A DNA stretch of 64,000 nucleotides from assembly GCA_951799425.1 (NCBI GenBank), contig OX637392.1, positions 56,101,593 to 56,165,592 on the forward strand. The letters run 5' to 3'. Below, piece after piece: positions 55,740 to 64,000 of the stretch. The notes under the pieces were generated by a model. The model was given only the letters and a program-made list of their open reading frames with translations. It did not search any database and was not told where the DNA came from. Position 1 is the first letter of the stretch, and the number at the start of each line of letters is the position of its first letter. Origin of the DNA: Ilex aquifolium (taxonomy: Eukaryota > Streptophyta > Magnoliopsida > Aquifoliales > Aquifoliaceae). A program made the position numbers and the translations under genes.

Positions 55740-56903
55740 GGGGTGTCACACCTCATCCTATAGGAGGAGCACCACTCCCTCCAACAGCAAGGGAGCAGCA
55801 ACCTTCCTTCTGGGCATCAAGCAGCCCCTCACCATGAGGGCCCTCGCCAGAATGTCCCAAGGCCATACCAGGGCGCCTCTCGTCCAACAGTCCCTCCTCA
55901 TCGCGCAGGGAGCTCACGTCACCATCCGACTGAAGATGTCCCAAACCAATGGGACGAAAAGATCAGAGAGGTGCAAAACCAAATTGGTGATGCCCTCAAC
56001 GCCATCAAGGCACAGGCGCCCGAAACGATAGACTACCTGCTCCACAACGTGCCTGAGGAAATTATGTGCAGAGCCTTTCCAACCACCTTGAAGGGATTTG
56101 CCCGCCAGTGGTTCTCCAAGCTTAGACCCTCCTCCATCTGCTCTTTCGCAAAGCTAAGCAGATCCTTCGTCTCCTACTTCATTGGGGGACACCAACATCA
56201 GAAACCAGTGACCCATCTGCTCACCATCAAGCAGGATAGAGATGAAAGCCTAAGGGACTACCTTGCCTGCTTTAATGAGGAGATTCTCTAGGTTGAGGAG
56301 CTAGATGATAAGGTAGCTCTGGCCGCCTTTATTGCCGGCCTCCGCACCTCCAGCTTCATGTTCTCAGTCCTCAAGAAGCCGCCCTCCAGTATGCCCGAGC
56401 TGCTGTCTAGGGCACAGAAATATATGAACGCTGAGGACGTCACCAAAGCCCATAGAGGTGAGTCCTCCCGAGGAGGGGAGAAAAGGAAGGACACTCGCGA
56501 GGACAGGTGGGAGGTAGAGAACAAAAGAAATAGAACGGAGAGAATCTCTATCAAAAACCGCCTTGGTCCCCCACCTTTGAGAGAGGGACAACCTTTCACG
56601 CAACTCAACGCCTCGGTGGAGCACATCCTATTTCAGATACAGGATGACCCCACGCTCCGTTGGCCCGAAAAAATGAAGTCTGCCCCAAACCGCAGAAATC
56701 ATAGCAGGTATTGTCGCTTCCACCGCAACCATGGCCACGACACTGATGACTGTTATGAGCTCAAGAGGCAGATCGAGGAGCTCATACAGCGTGGTCAGTT
56801 GAGGCAGTACGTTGCTGGCAGAGGTCAAGCCCTGCCACTTGACCGGGACCAGGACGACAGAGAACGCCAGCAACCCCTTGGAGAAATTCAGACAATCTCT
56901 TGA
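55740..56903 (+). pseudogene. Gypsy-type gag, interrupted by a stop codon
   Basis: The frame holds a retrotransposon gag domain (AFPTTLKGFARQWFSKL and LRDYLACFNEEIL) that meets a TAG at 56289-56291, then reopens as VEELDDKVALAAFIAGLR. It continues to a zinc-finger-like YCRFHRNHGHDTDDCYELK (about 56706-56762) and stops at 56901-56903. The composition is GC-richer than the surrounding genes. It would act in forming the retroelement particle. With a stop it is probably inactive, unless read through. Confidence 0.85.
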
Positions 56904-57094
56904 GGGCTACAACTCCGCCAAGGAAACATTGGCCCACCTATGGGACACACCTGAAGATTTTATCTATCTTTTACAGTTTCAGTTGATTTATTTTGTTATT
57001 CATTATTTTATGAAATAAAATTTTGCAAGATTATTGTTGTTATAACTGTCTTGTTTTCATTTCAAACAACCTACGACTTAACAACAACAAGGTA

Positions 57095-57415
57095 GACAAA
57101 AGTCAAAAGGCGCCCAGACGAAGGGTCTCGCCCTCTCCACCTTGGGCGCCCCCATGATGGCCTTGCTCTCTCCACCTTGGGCGCTCCTCTTGATGTCACC
57201 CAGACGAGGGGTCTCGCCCTCTCCACCTTGGGCGCTCCTCTTTATGCCGCCCGACATGATGGTCTCACATTCTCCACATTGGGCGCTCCTCTTGATGCCG
57301 CTCGACGAGAGGTCTCGCCCTCTCCACCTTGGGCGCCCCCACAATGGGTCTCGCCCCCTCTCACCAGGCGCCCAGGCGCTCAACACCAAGCACCAGGCGC
57401 CCAGCTCGTCAGCGC
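57095..57415 (+). repeat. GC-rich tandem array 1 in the gypsy-type element
   Basis: About five units of roughly 60 bp built on GGTCTCGCCCTCTCCACCTT followed by GGGCGC(T/C)CC and GATG(C/T). Open frames on both strands here are artefacts of the repeat. Confidence 0.85.
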
Positions 57416-57499
57416 CCTCCTCATCTACATAGAATGAGTCTCTGCCCTAGTAGCTATCTCAAGTGCTACACGAAGGTCAGCCTCTAGATGGGCAGCCCT

Positions 57500-57700
57500 C
57501 TCGTGTGCTAGCCTCAACTGCTCAGCGGCATCCTCTCATGCCTGCTGCTCGAGCCCTACTGCTCCGTGGCATCCTCCCGTGTCTGCCACCCGAGCCCTAC
57601 TTGCTCTGCGACATCCTCTCGTGCCTGCCGCTCAAGCCCTAACTGCTTCACGGCATCCTCTCGTGCCTGCCGCTCAAGCAACAACTGCTCTCAATAGCCC
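57500..57700 (+). repeat. GC-rich tandem array 2 in the gypsy-type element
   Basis: About four units near 50 bp with GGCATCCTCTCGTGCCTGCC and GCTCAAGCCCTAACTGCT-like blocks. Confidence 0.8.
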
Positions 57701-57719
57701 CCAGTGCCTGCCTCTCTGA

Positions 57720-58612
57720 CATCCCTAGGAGTCACAGACCTCCAAAGTTGCTCATTGGCCAAAGTCACATTGAAGCATGAACACCGAGCCACTACTAGAA
57801 GCAAGGCAACTAGGTGAAGCTACAATCCCCGTAGAAAACTGGAGTCTCAACTCATGCAGCGGTACAAGGGCTAGCTCTGGTACACACAGAAGTCACAGTT
57901 TGAGAAGGAGTGAGGGCACCACCGGACCTTGCACCTGGCCATTGGACCTTAACTGGGGGCATAAAATCTCACTATCTTGGGAGAAGGAGAGACACCACTC
58001 TTGGGAGAAGGGGAAAACACCACCCTGAAAGCACAAAGAACCTCCACCTCCATCATCGCTCTTTCAACAGGAGCTCCTGAAATCAGAGACAAGTCAAGAA
58101 CCACCACAGTCTAAAGACATCATAGTCTCTCAGGCAAAAACCTAGAATGCTAATTCGCCTCCCAGTACTCCCACACTGGTACTGCCTCTTACAAACCCAA
58201 GGACGTCGCCCATTTGGATCACGTTTGTTCCACCTCTGCCTCCTCGTCTCCTGCTCGCGCCATCCAAGGTCTTAATACCCGGTCAGCCAACTCAAAAGCG
58301 CAACGCCTTCTGCGCTAGGAGAGTTGCCCAGGCCGCCATGGAGCCAGCGCCCGCCTGCCTAGCGCCCCTCTGCCTGGCGCCCGCCTACCTAGCGCTCGCC
58401 GGTCTGGCGCCAGGATCTCTCTCTCCTCACCTCTCACGACATCGACGACAGAGCCTAAGCAGTGGATGCCCAACCATGGAGTTATCAGAAGCTTCGTGAT
58501 TGAGGGAATAAAGAGACTACCATACATAGCAAGAAAAACTCCTCCAAAGAAGAAGAACATGCCCTCAACCCCTTCCTCCCACAGAAGTCAGAGGCTTGGA
58601 GCATGGGGCAAA
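57720..58612 (+). other. Non-coding interior of the gypsy-type element
   Basis: No pol domain in any frame. A cluster of GCGCCCGCCTGCC / TAGCGCCCCTCTGCC repeats lies at 58345-58415, just before the 3' LTR. Confidence 0.7.
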
Positions 58613-59459
58613 TGATGAGTCCAAATTTGACTGGGCCGAGCCCAACTTAAACGGACCGAGAAAGCCCAAAGAAAATCCCATTCGGAGCTGAATAGTCCAA
58701 ATTACGAAGGGCATAAAGGGAAGTCCAAATTACAGAGGGCATAAAGGGAAATTATAAATATGGTCGTAAATCGATACGGAGTTAAAAGGAACTCAAGCCA
58801 AAGCCAACAAGGACCAAGGGGGCGCCGCCCATGGGAGGCCACCTAGCTTAGGCACCGCCCAAGGGGGCGCCGCCCATGGTGTGGCCCTCCTTGTCTTCTC
58901 CTCCTTTGTCCCCTTGACTCCAATGAAGGTCCAAGCCAAGTCAAGCCAGGTCAAGTCCAATCCAAGATCTTTCTCCGACTGACTAGGAGTACGAGGAAAG
59001 AATATCGGGATACGGAGATCTACTCCTACCTTAACTGTGCTTGCTGAAGAGATCTATTCATACTGAGATTGCACTTACCAAAATAGTGGAAGACATCTTC
59101 CTCACGTCACCGCCTCACCGTCTTACCCTAAGCTATATAATGTAAGCCCTCTCAAGAATAAGGGCACGCCTTCAATACCTGACTACACACTTTGCTCTCT
59201 CTCTTTCTCAAGCATTGTAATACTCCCGGAGTTATTCTCCCAGCCGCATTGTTCATCAATAAAACACATCCGGCCACCGCTGCCGTTCCCGAGAGTGGAG
59301 TATGTCACCCTGACCGAACCACTATATATCTCTGTGTTGGTTCTATATTTACCATTTTGCTATTATATTGTCATTGATTGTCTGTTTACTGCTCATTGAT
59401 TATACCTATTTATATACTTGACTGTTGATCTTGCACAAAGACCGATTTGTACATCATCA
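58613..59459 (+). repeat. 3' LTR of the gypsy-type element
   Basis: Pairs with 54747-55665. It is about 70 bp shorter, mainly through differences in the first 300 bp and near the duplicated AGATCTATTC block. Confidence 0.92.
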
Positions 59460-59464
59460 AGACT

Positions 59465-59797
59465 TTCTGATCAACTATGCATTCTTTACCTTAGTGTGGA
59501 TTTTCTGGTCATTTTACTTGTTGCATTGTTTGCATGATTATATGATATTTATGTGAAGTATGAATTACTCCAATTTGTTGTATTTCTAATGTTATAGTCA
59601 ATATTTTTAATGTTATAAGACTCGAATTTTTCGTATTTCTAATGTTACACTCACATAATGACTCAAATTTGTCACATTTTTAATGTTATAGTGGAATGTT
59701 TTGTGTTATGGTTAGTTAGTCTATTGCAACCTTGTGGACTGAATATTTTATAATTGTTAGAAAAATAAAATATATATTTGAAACTCAAAATAGTCCA
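59465..59797. other. AT-rich DNA with short repeats
   Basis: Near-repeats of TTCTAATGTTATA / ACTCGAATTTTTCG around 59575-59700. It may be the interior of the candidate Helitron whose 3' end follows. Confidence 0.4.
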
Positions 59798-59824
59798 CGT
59801 GCATTTGCACGGCACACCAACTAG
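59798..59824 (+). mobile_element. Candidate Helitron 3' terminus
   Basis: A CG-containing hairpin (CGTGCATTTGCACG, 59798-59811) followed nine bases later by CTAG (59821-59824) and a T. This is the hallmark of Helitron 3' ends (hairpin, then CTRR, insertion before T). The 5' TC end was not located, so the element's extent is unknown. Confidence 0.45.
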
Positions 59825-60029
59825 TAAGTCAATAAGTGAATAAAACGAATCACAATAATCCTATGCATCAATTATTGAACGTGATGATTATTAATAGTTA
59901 TTAAAATAATAGGGCTCACTTTATTATTATTTCTTTTTAGAAAATGTCACGTAATAGTGATGTCAAGGCGTCACCGTTACACTAATATTTACAAATTAAG
60001 AGAGAGAGAGATCAGTGCAATGTGTGTGT

Positions 60030-60245
60030 ATTTAGTTCAACGGTAAGGAATGTTTCGGATTAGTTTACGTACACTTCCATTAATCTCCTCCTCGATCTAA
60101 TTAAATATAGGTCGTCTACGACGGGATTAGGGTATTTATAAGAGATAAATTCTTTATAGTCTAACCTTAAAGAAGTTGTCAAAATTCAAACTCTTAATAT
60201 TTGAGTTTACAATTCGTCTCTATTACGACTTGAAGTACCTGGGAG
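60030..60245 (-). mobile_element. tRNA-derived SINE, family A, minus orientation
   Basis: The minus strand shows CTTCAAGTCGTAATAGAGAC, GAATTGTAAACTCAAATATT, a box-B-like TTGAATTTTGACAACTTC, the ATCTCTTATAAATACCCTAA block, CGTCGTAGACGACC and the GTGTACGTAAACTAATCCG 3' part. No poly(A) tail; probably truncated. Confidence 0.6.
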
Positions 60246-60715
60246 GTAGTGTAGTTTGTGTTTGTGAATGTGAACGAGGATAAAAGTCGACAGGAAAAAT
60301 AAAGGGTGAAATTGAGACATTGATTAGTCCAAATGGGCGGTGCAGTAAAACGAGACTCCGAAGTCCAAATCAGAGATCTTATTGAGTTGGAACTAAGGAG
60401 AATTCTCAGCCAAAACAACAACAAAGTGACAAACAACAACAATAATTCTCACATGGTATAACTTTTTAGGAGTTTTCGTACAATTTTTTAGATCATTTAT
60501 ATTTGTTTTAAAGTTTTTAAGATCGATTCTAACATTTGAGGTTAATCTTAAAATTATTAGTATTAGTCTCAAACACCTCAAAAAACTATAAGATTAATAT
60601 TTTTTAAGATTAATTCTACCATTTTAGAATCAATCATAACTTTATTTGTTATTATTAAAACTAAAAAAATTATATTTTAATATACGAAAATTATAAACTT
60701 CGATAGTATATCCAT
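60246..60715. other. Gene-free DNA
   Basis: AT-rich, with frames lacking domains. Confidence 0.35.
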
Positions 60716-60717
60716 TT

Positions 60718-60955
60718 TCTGGAGTTGTTTATGGTACCAAAAAAAAAATTGGTATTATATTTTTATTTATCATAGTTGTGGGTATTTTTATCACTGTTGT
60801 GGTACTGAAAAAAGTGGTAAAAACACTCACAATAGTGATAAAAATACTCACAAATGTGATAAATCACCCACAAAAAATGATAAATTTTTTGCTTATAAGA
60901 TGACTTATAAAAATTATAAAAATACTCATTAAAATAATAAATTTTAAAAGTATGC
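60718..60955. repeat. Short-period foldback repeat, copy 2
   Basis: It starts GGAGTTGTTTATGGTACC and contains alternating GTGGGTATTTTTATCAC and GTGATAAAAATACTCACAA words; same family as 30880 and 61992. Confidence 0.65.
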
Positions 60956-60984
60956 TACACACTCTGGATATTATGACTTTAGAT

Positions 60985-61018
60985 TTCATTCTCATTCTCA
61001 TTCTCATTCTCATTCTCA
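60985..61018. repeat. (TCATTC)n hexanucleotide microsatellite
   Basis: About five and a half perfect TCATTC-type units. Confidence 0.9.
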
Positions 61019-61796
61019 TGATACTCATGGAGACCATAACTTTTCACACCATAATTCCATCTTAAAGTGTCAAATTTTATCTCCTCCCTCTCCAAACCCA
61101 ACCGACACATTCAAAGAAGAGTCGCAATTGTCAAGTTTTTGGAGCTTGAGTGTGTTTAGATTTAATACAATTGTTACTGGTCAAGCTCAATCGCAAAATT
61201 TTGATTTTTGTTCAAGCTTGATTCAGTAAAAAAAAATTGAGCATTCAAGTTGAACTATAATTGGAAACCAAATTTAATAATTTAGCAAAAAAATTCCAAA
61301 AGTAAATGGATAATCGATTTGCTAATAAAAATCACAAAAAAAAAAATCTATACAATGAAACATAAAAATGTAATCCTATGAGTACAAAATTCTCAAAAAC
61401 CATTTAAAGAAAAAAATACATCTGGGTCTCTATTTCTAAACAAATTGGGGTTGGTCCTGGTCTGTCTGACGCAAGTAAATGTTAATCTTCCGAATCATGT
61501 TTTTTAAAGATAAAATTGAAATTATTTATACATAATAACAATTTTGAGTCGGCCACATGAATCTGATTAATTTGAAAAACGACAAAAACCAAAGTCCAAC
61601 TAGAACTACTTGTATCATTTCACATCCATACACATAGAGCTAAAAGCCACCAAGTGGTTTTATGCTTTATTTGTGCAACATATATGGCACAAAGTCTATC
61701 CAAGGATAATTGAATATCAATCATTGTATTCATTGATATTGACTAAACATATGTTTTTTTTTTTGTGACACAAAATAGATAAGCATGAGTATTCAT
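61019..61796. other. Gene-free AT-rich DNA
   Basis: No gene or defined repeat. Confidence 0.35.
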
Positions 61797-61797
61797 C

Positions 61798-61990
61798 CTA
61801 CACAGACATCCCACTTAGTAAAGTTGGCTCAACACTTGCTTGATTTGTCAATGTAAGTTGATCATAAAGCATACTATTCACTTCACAATTTGAATAGTTG
61901 GGCGGGGAACAATTCTTGCACATGCATAGATGATGTAATTCTTTCATCATTACTTTGTCATTATCTCCATTTTCTTGGTTTAATTTTATT
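61798..61990 (-). pseudogene. Unidentified coding fragment (C-terminal-like), truncated by a repeat
   Basis: The minus strand has a 60-residue frame with mixed composition (MMKELHHLCMCKNCSPPNYS, then NCEVNSMLYDQLTLTNQ) ending in a stop. Its composition is less biased than neighbouring AT-rich frames. The upstream part of the same open frame runs into the short-period repeat at 61992, so any original gene is cut there. I do not recognise it; it may be chance. Confidence 0.2.
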
Positions 61991-61991
61991 A

Positions 61992-62347
61992 GGAGTTGTT
62001 TACGGTACCAAAAAAAAATCAGTATTGTACCGATATTTATTATATTTGTGAATATTTTTATCATTTTTATGGGTGTTTTTATCACTGGTGTAATACCAAA
62101 GAAAAGTGATAAAAAAAGTTGTCACAAGAGTAATAAAAACATCTATAATAGTGGTAAAAATACGAACAACAGTAATAAAAATACCCACAAAAATGAATTT
62201 TTTTTTTGTACCAAAAAAATAGTAAAAATAGTTACCACAACAGTGGTAAATACACCCACAAAAATAATAAATCACCCACAAAAATGATAAATTTTTTTGT
62301 TATAAAAAATATCCACAAAATTAATAAATTTTGAAAGTATGGTACCA
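61992..62347. repeat. Short-period foldback repeat, copy 3
   Basis: It starts GGAGTTGTTTACGGTACC. It contains many forward and reverse copies of GGGTGTTTTTATCAC / AATACCCACAAAAATGA and ends near GTATGGTACC. The long open frames on both strands (61955-62287 and 62000-62281) are translations of this repeat. Confidence 0.7.
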
Positions 62348-62748
62348 AATTTTTTTTATTCAATGTAGTGGTCAAGTTCTTATTAGGAGGAGTGGTATAG
62401 TACCAAAATATGTTTTTTAATATTGTATTTTCACTTTTTAATCAATAGAAATACATTATGTATATACTTTTTAAAATGATAATTTACTATCATTTATCAA
62501 TTTTTTTCATCAACTGTTGAAGATCATTTAAATTAAAATTAATTATTTAAATTATTTTTTGACATCATGCTTATGTAACAATGAAGCTTACTTTATCTCC
62601 TATTAGACTATTCCATCTCTTCTGTGACAAATCTAATGTTGGAGTCACTTCAATCAAGCTCAATTAATCAAATCTAACCAGTACTATCATGTCCCGACAG
62701 AGTTGTTTGCTTCAAGACGTTATCCCAACGGGCTTTTGAGGTTGAATT
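62348..62748. other. Gene-free AT-rich DNA
   Basis: No recognisable feature. Confidence 0.35.
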
Positions 62749-62757
62749 TTAAAAAAT

Positions 62758-63705
62758 GGGAAAATTTTAGTTATACCCCTCCTAGTTTACTATATCTTCA
62801 AGGACACCTTTTCTATTATAAAAAACATCACTCACACCCCTTCTAATTTATATTTAAACATCACTAACACTCCCTCCCATTAAACTATCATTTCTAACAA
62901 AAAAAATTAATCTAAAATACCAAAAATGCCCCTACATAAACCTCAAGTAAATTTTATACATAAAATTTCGAGTTGATTAAAATTTATTTTTTTACATATT
63001 AAAATTTGAACCAATTAAAATTTGATTGAAACTGAATAAATTTTATTTTTTTTAACGTATTAAAATTCGAGCCTATTAAAATTTATTTTTTAGATATTAA
63101 AATTTGAGTCGATTTGAACTCTACCCGAGTTGTTAGTGCTGATTAAAATTCGCTTTCGAGTCGATTAAAATTTATATTTTTTTATTTATTAAAATTCGTG
63201 TCAATTAAAATTCGATTTATTAAAATTTGGGTCAATTAAAATTTATATTTTTTATGTATTAAAATTTGGGCTGATTAAAATTCAATACGAGTTGATTAAA
63301 ATTTGATTTGAGTCGATTAAAAATAATTTTTAATTAGCTCAAATAGAATTTTAATTAGCCCAAATTTTCATACGTAAAAAAATATAATTTTTAATTGGTT
63401 CAAATTTTAATATGTAAAAAAATAAATTTTAATTAGCTGGAATCGAATTTTAATACGTAAAAAAATTAGAAAACAGATGAGGTCTCATTGAAGATATGCT
63501 TATCTAGAGGGGGTCTCATTGAAGATATACTTATCTAGAGGGGGTGTGGATGAAATTTGTACTCAAATATATCATGGGCAATTTAGTAAAATTACATTCT
63601 AGTTAATATTTTTAATCTGATAGGGGTGTCACTGAAGATTCAGAAAATAGAGGGGGTGTCTTTGAAGATATGATAAACTAGAGGGGGTGTGGTTGAAATT
63701 TTTCC
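62758..63705. mobile_element. Mutator-type TIR element, 948 bp, perfect 9-bp TSD (copy 2)
   Basis: Same family as 31137-32046 but inverted. It starts GGGAAAATTTTAGTTATACC and ends GGTTGAAATTTTTCC, with perfect TTAAAAAAT duplications at 62749-62757 and 63706-63714. The interior is AAATTTTAAT/ATTAAAATTCGA short repeats. Near the right end the phrase GAAGATATGCTTATCTAGAG is present twice in tandem. Confidence 0.85.
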
Positions 63706-63714
63706 TTAAAAAAT

Positions 63715-64000
63715 CTATGTCGGTCATAGGGTTTAATTAAAAAAAATCGTAAATTGAGATATTTTGAATTTAATTTTTTTTAATAATTTTTAAATTTAAT
63801 TCATGCACGTGGTTAACATGTGATTATAATTATTCGAGTTTTATTTTGGAGGAATAAATTTAATACGATCAGAGATGTTATTCAACATCAAAAAAAGATA
63901 TCTAAGCTTTCAATTTCATTGGTCTTCTCAGGAAAGTGTATAATGCAATGGAGTGTATTTAGTAGGGATGATAGTGAACTGGAAAAAAGTGGGGATCCAT
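63715..64000. other. AT-rich DNA at the window end
   Basis: No feature is recognised. Confidence 0.35.

Larger units (their letters stand above)
54747..59459 (+). mobile_element. Non-autonomous Ty3/gypsy-type LTR retrotransposon, 4713 bp
   Basis: LTRs at 54747-55665 (919 bp) and 58613-59459 (847 bp) both run TGATGAG...CATCATCA. A perfect 5-bp TSD AGACT lies at 54742-54746 and 59460-59464. The sequence after the 5' LTR (GTTTGCCGTCGTCTGTGGGA) resembles the leader/primer site of many plant Ty3/gypsy elements. A purine-rich GGAGCATGGGGCAAA precedes the 3' LTR. Inside, only gag is recognisable; from 56.9 to 58.6 kb come GC-rich tandem repeats instead of pol. The LTRs have diverged by substitutions and indels, so the insertion is older than the Copia-type one. 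Confidence 0.92.

Noticed and set aside
55612..56031. 139-codon plus frame as an independent protein
   Set aside because: It overlaps the LTR end and the real gag frame, which is offset and carries the gag domain.
57078..57437. Repeat-like frames on both strands rich in Trp/Ala/Pro
   Set aside because: Products of the 60-bp GC-rich tandem array, open on both strands by periodicity.
61955..62287. 110-codon and antisense 93-codon frames
   Set aside because: Both are translations of the short-period foldback repeat.

Overview
This is nuclear DNA from a flowering plant, most likely a eudicot. It is AT-rich, its genes are split into many short exons with GT/AG introns, and it is crowded with plant-type retrotransposons, MITEs, SINEs and TC/GA microsatellites. 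There is no bacterial or organellar gene content. The species cannot be named from the sequence.

Four protein-coding genes can be reconstructed in full from splice sites with consistent phase. (A) A plus-strand SANT/Myb-like plus bromodomain chromatin protein (2352-6704, 5 exons, 475 aa). (B) A plus-strand DUF707 type II membrane protein (17612-25229, 13 coding exons, 372 aa). (C) A plus-strand secretory carrier membrane protein, SCAMP (36793-48204, 13 exons, 310 aa). (D) A minus-strand PAP phosphatase of the HAL2-like/IMPase family with an N-terminal plastid or mitochondrial leader (53176-49534, 3 exons, 455 aa). They look like ordinary single-copy housekeeping genes and do not form a cluster or pathway.

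The rest is mostly mobile DNA, and many copies still have readable target-site duplications (TSDs). By region: 205-1390, a hAT-like element inside an older repeat; 2.6-4.5 kb, intron 1 of gene A with a TRIM-like copy; 6.7-16 kb, no gene, but hAT-like elements, tRNA-derived SINEs, a SINE split by a poly(A)-tailed insertion, a MITE with its empty site preserved next door, and two Mutator-type foldback elements; 23.6-24.1 kb, a hAT-like element in an intron of gene B; 26.2-29.6 kb, a minus-strand LINE remnant split by a solo LTR; 29.6-36 kb, several TIR elements including a 1.35-kb Mutator-type element with a 10-bp TSD; 38.3-44.8 kb, introns of the SCAMP gene carrying a TIR element, two hAT-like MITEs, a non-autonomous Copia-type element and a TRIM; 49.3 kb and 53.8 kb, two further SINE types; 54.7-59.5 kb, a complete but pol-less Ty3/gypsy-type element; 59.8 kb, a possible Helitron 3' end; 60-63.7 kb, a SINE, short-period repeats and a second copy of the 31-kb Mutator-type element in inverse orientation.

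I found no convincing tRNA, rRNA, CRISPR or other RNA gene, and no new multi-gene system. The most informative content is the nested insertion record, and the way transposons abut or fill the transcription units.
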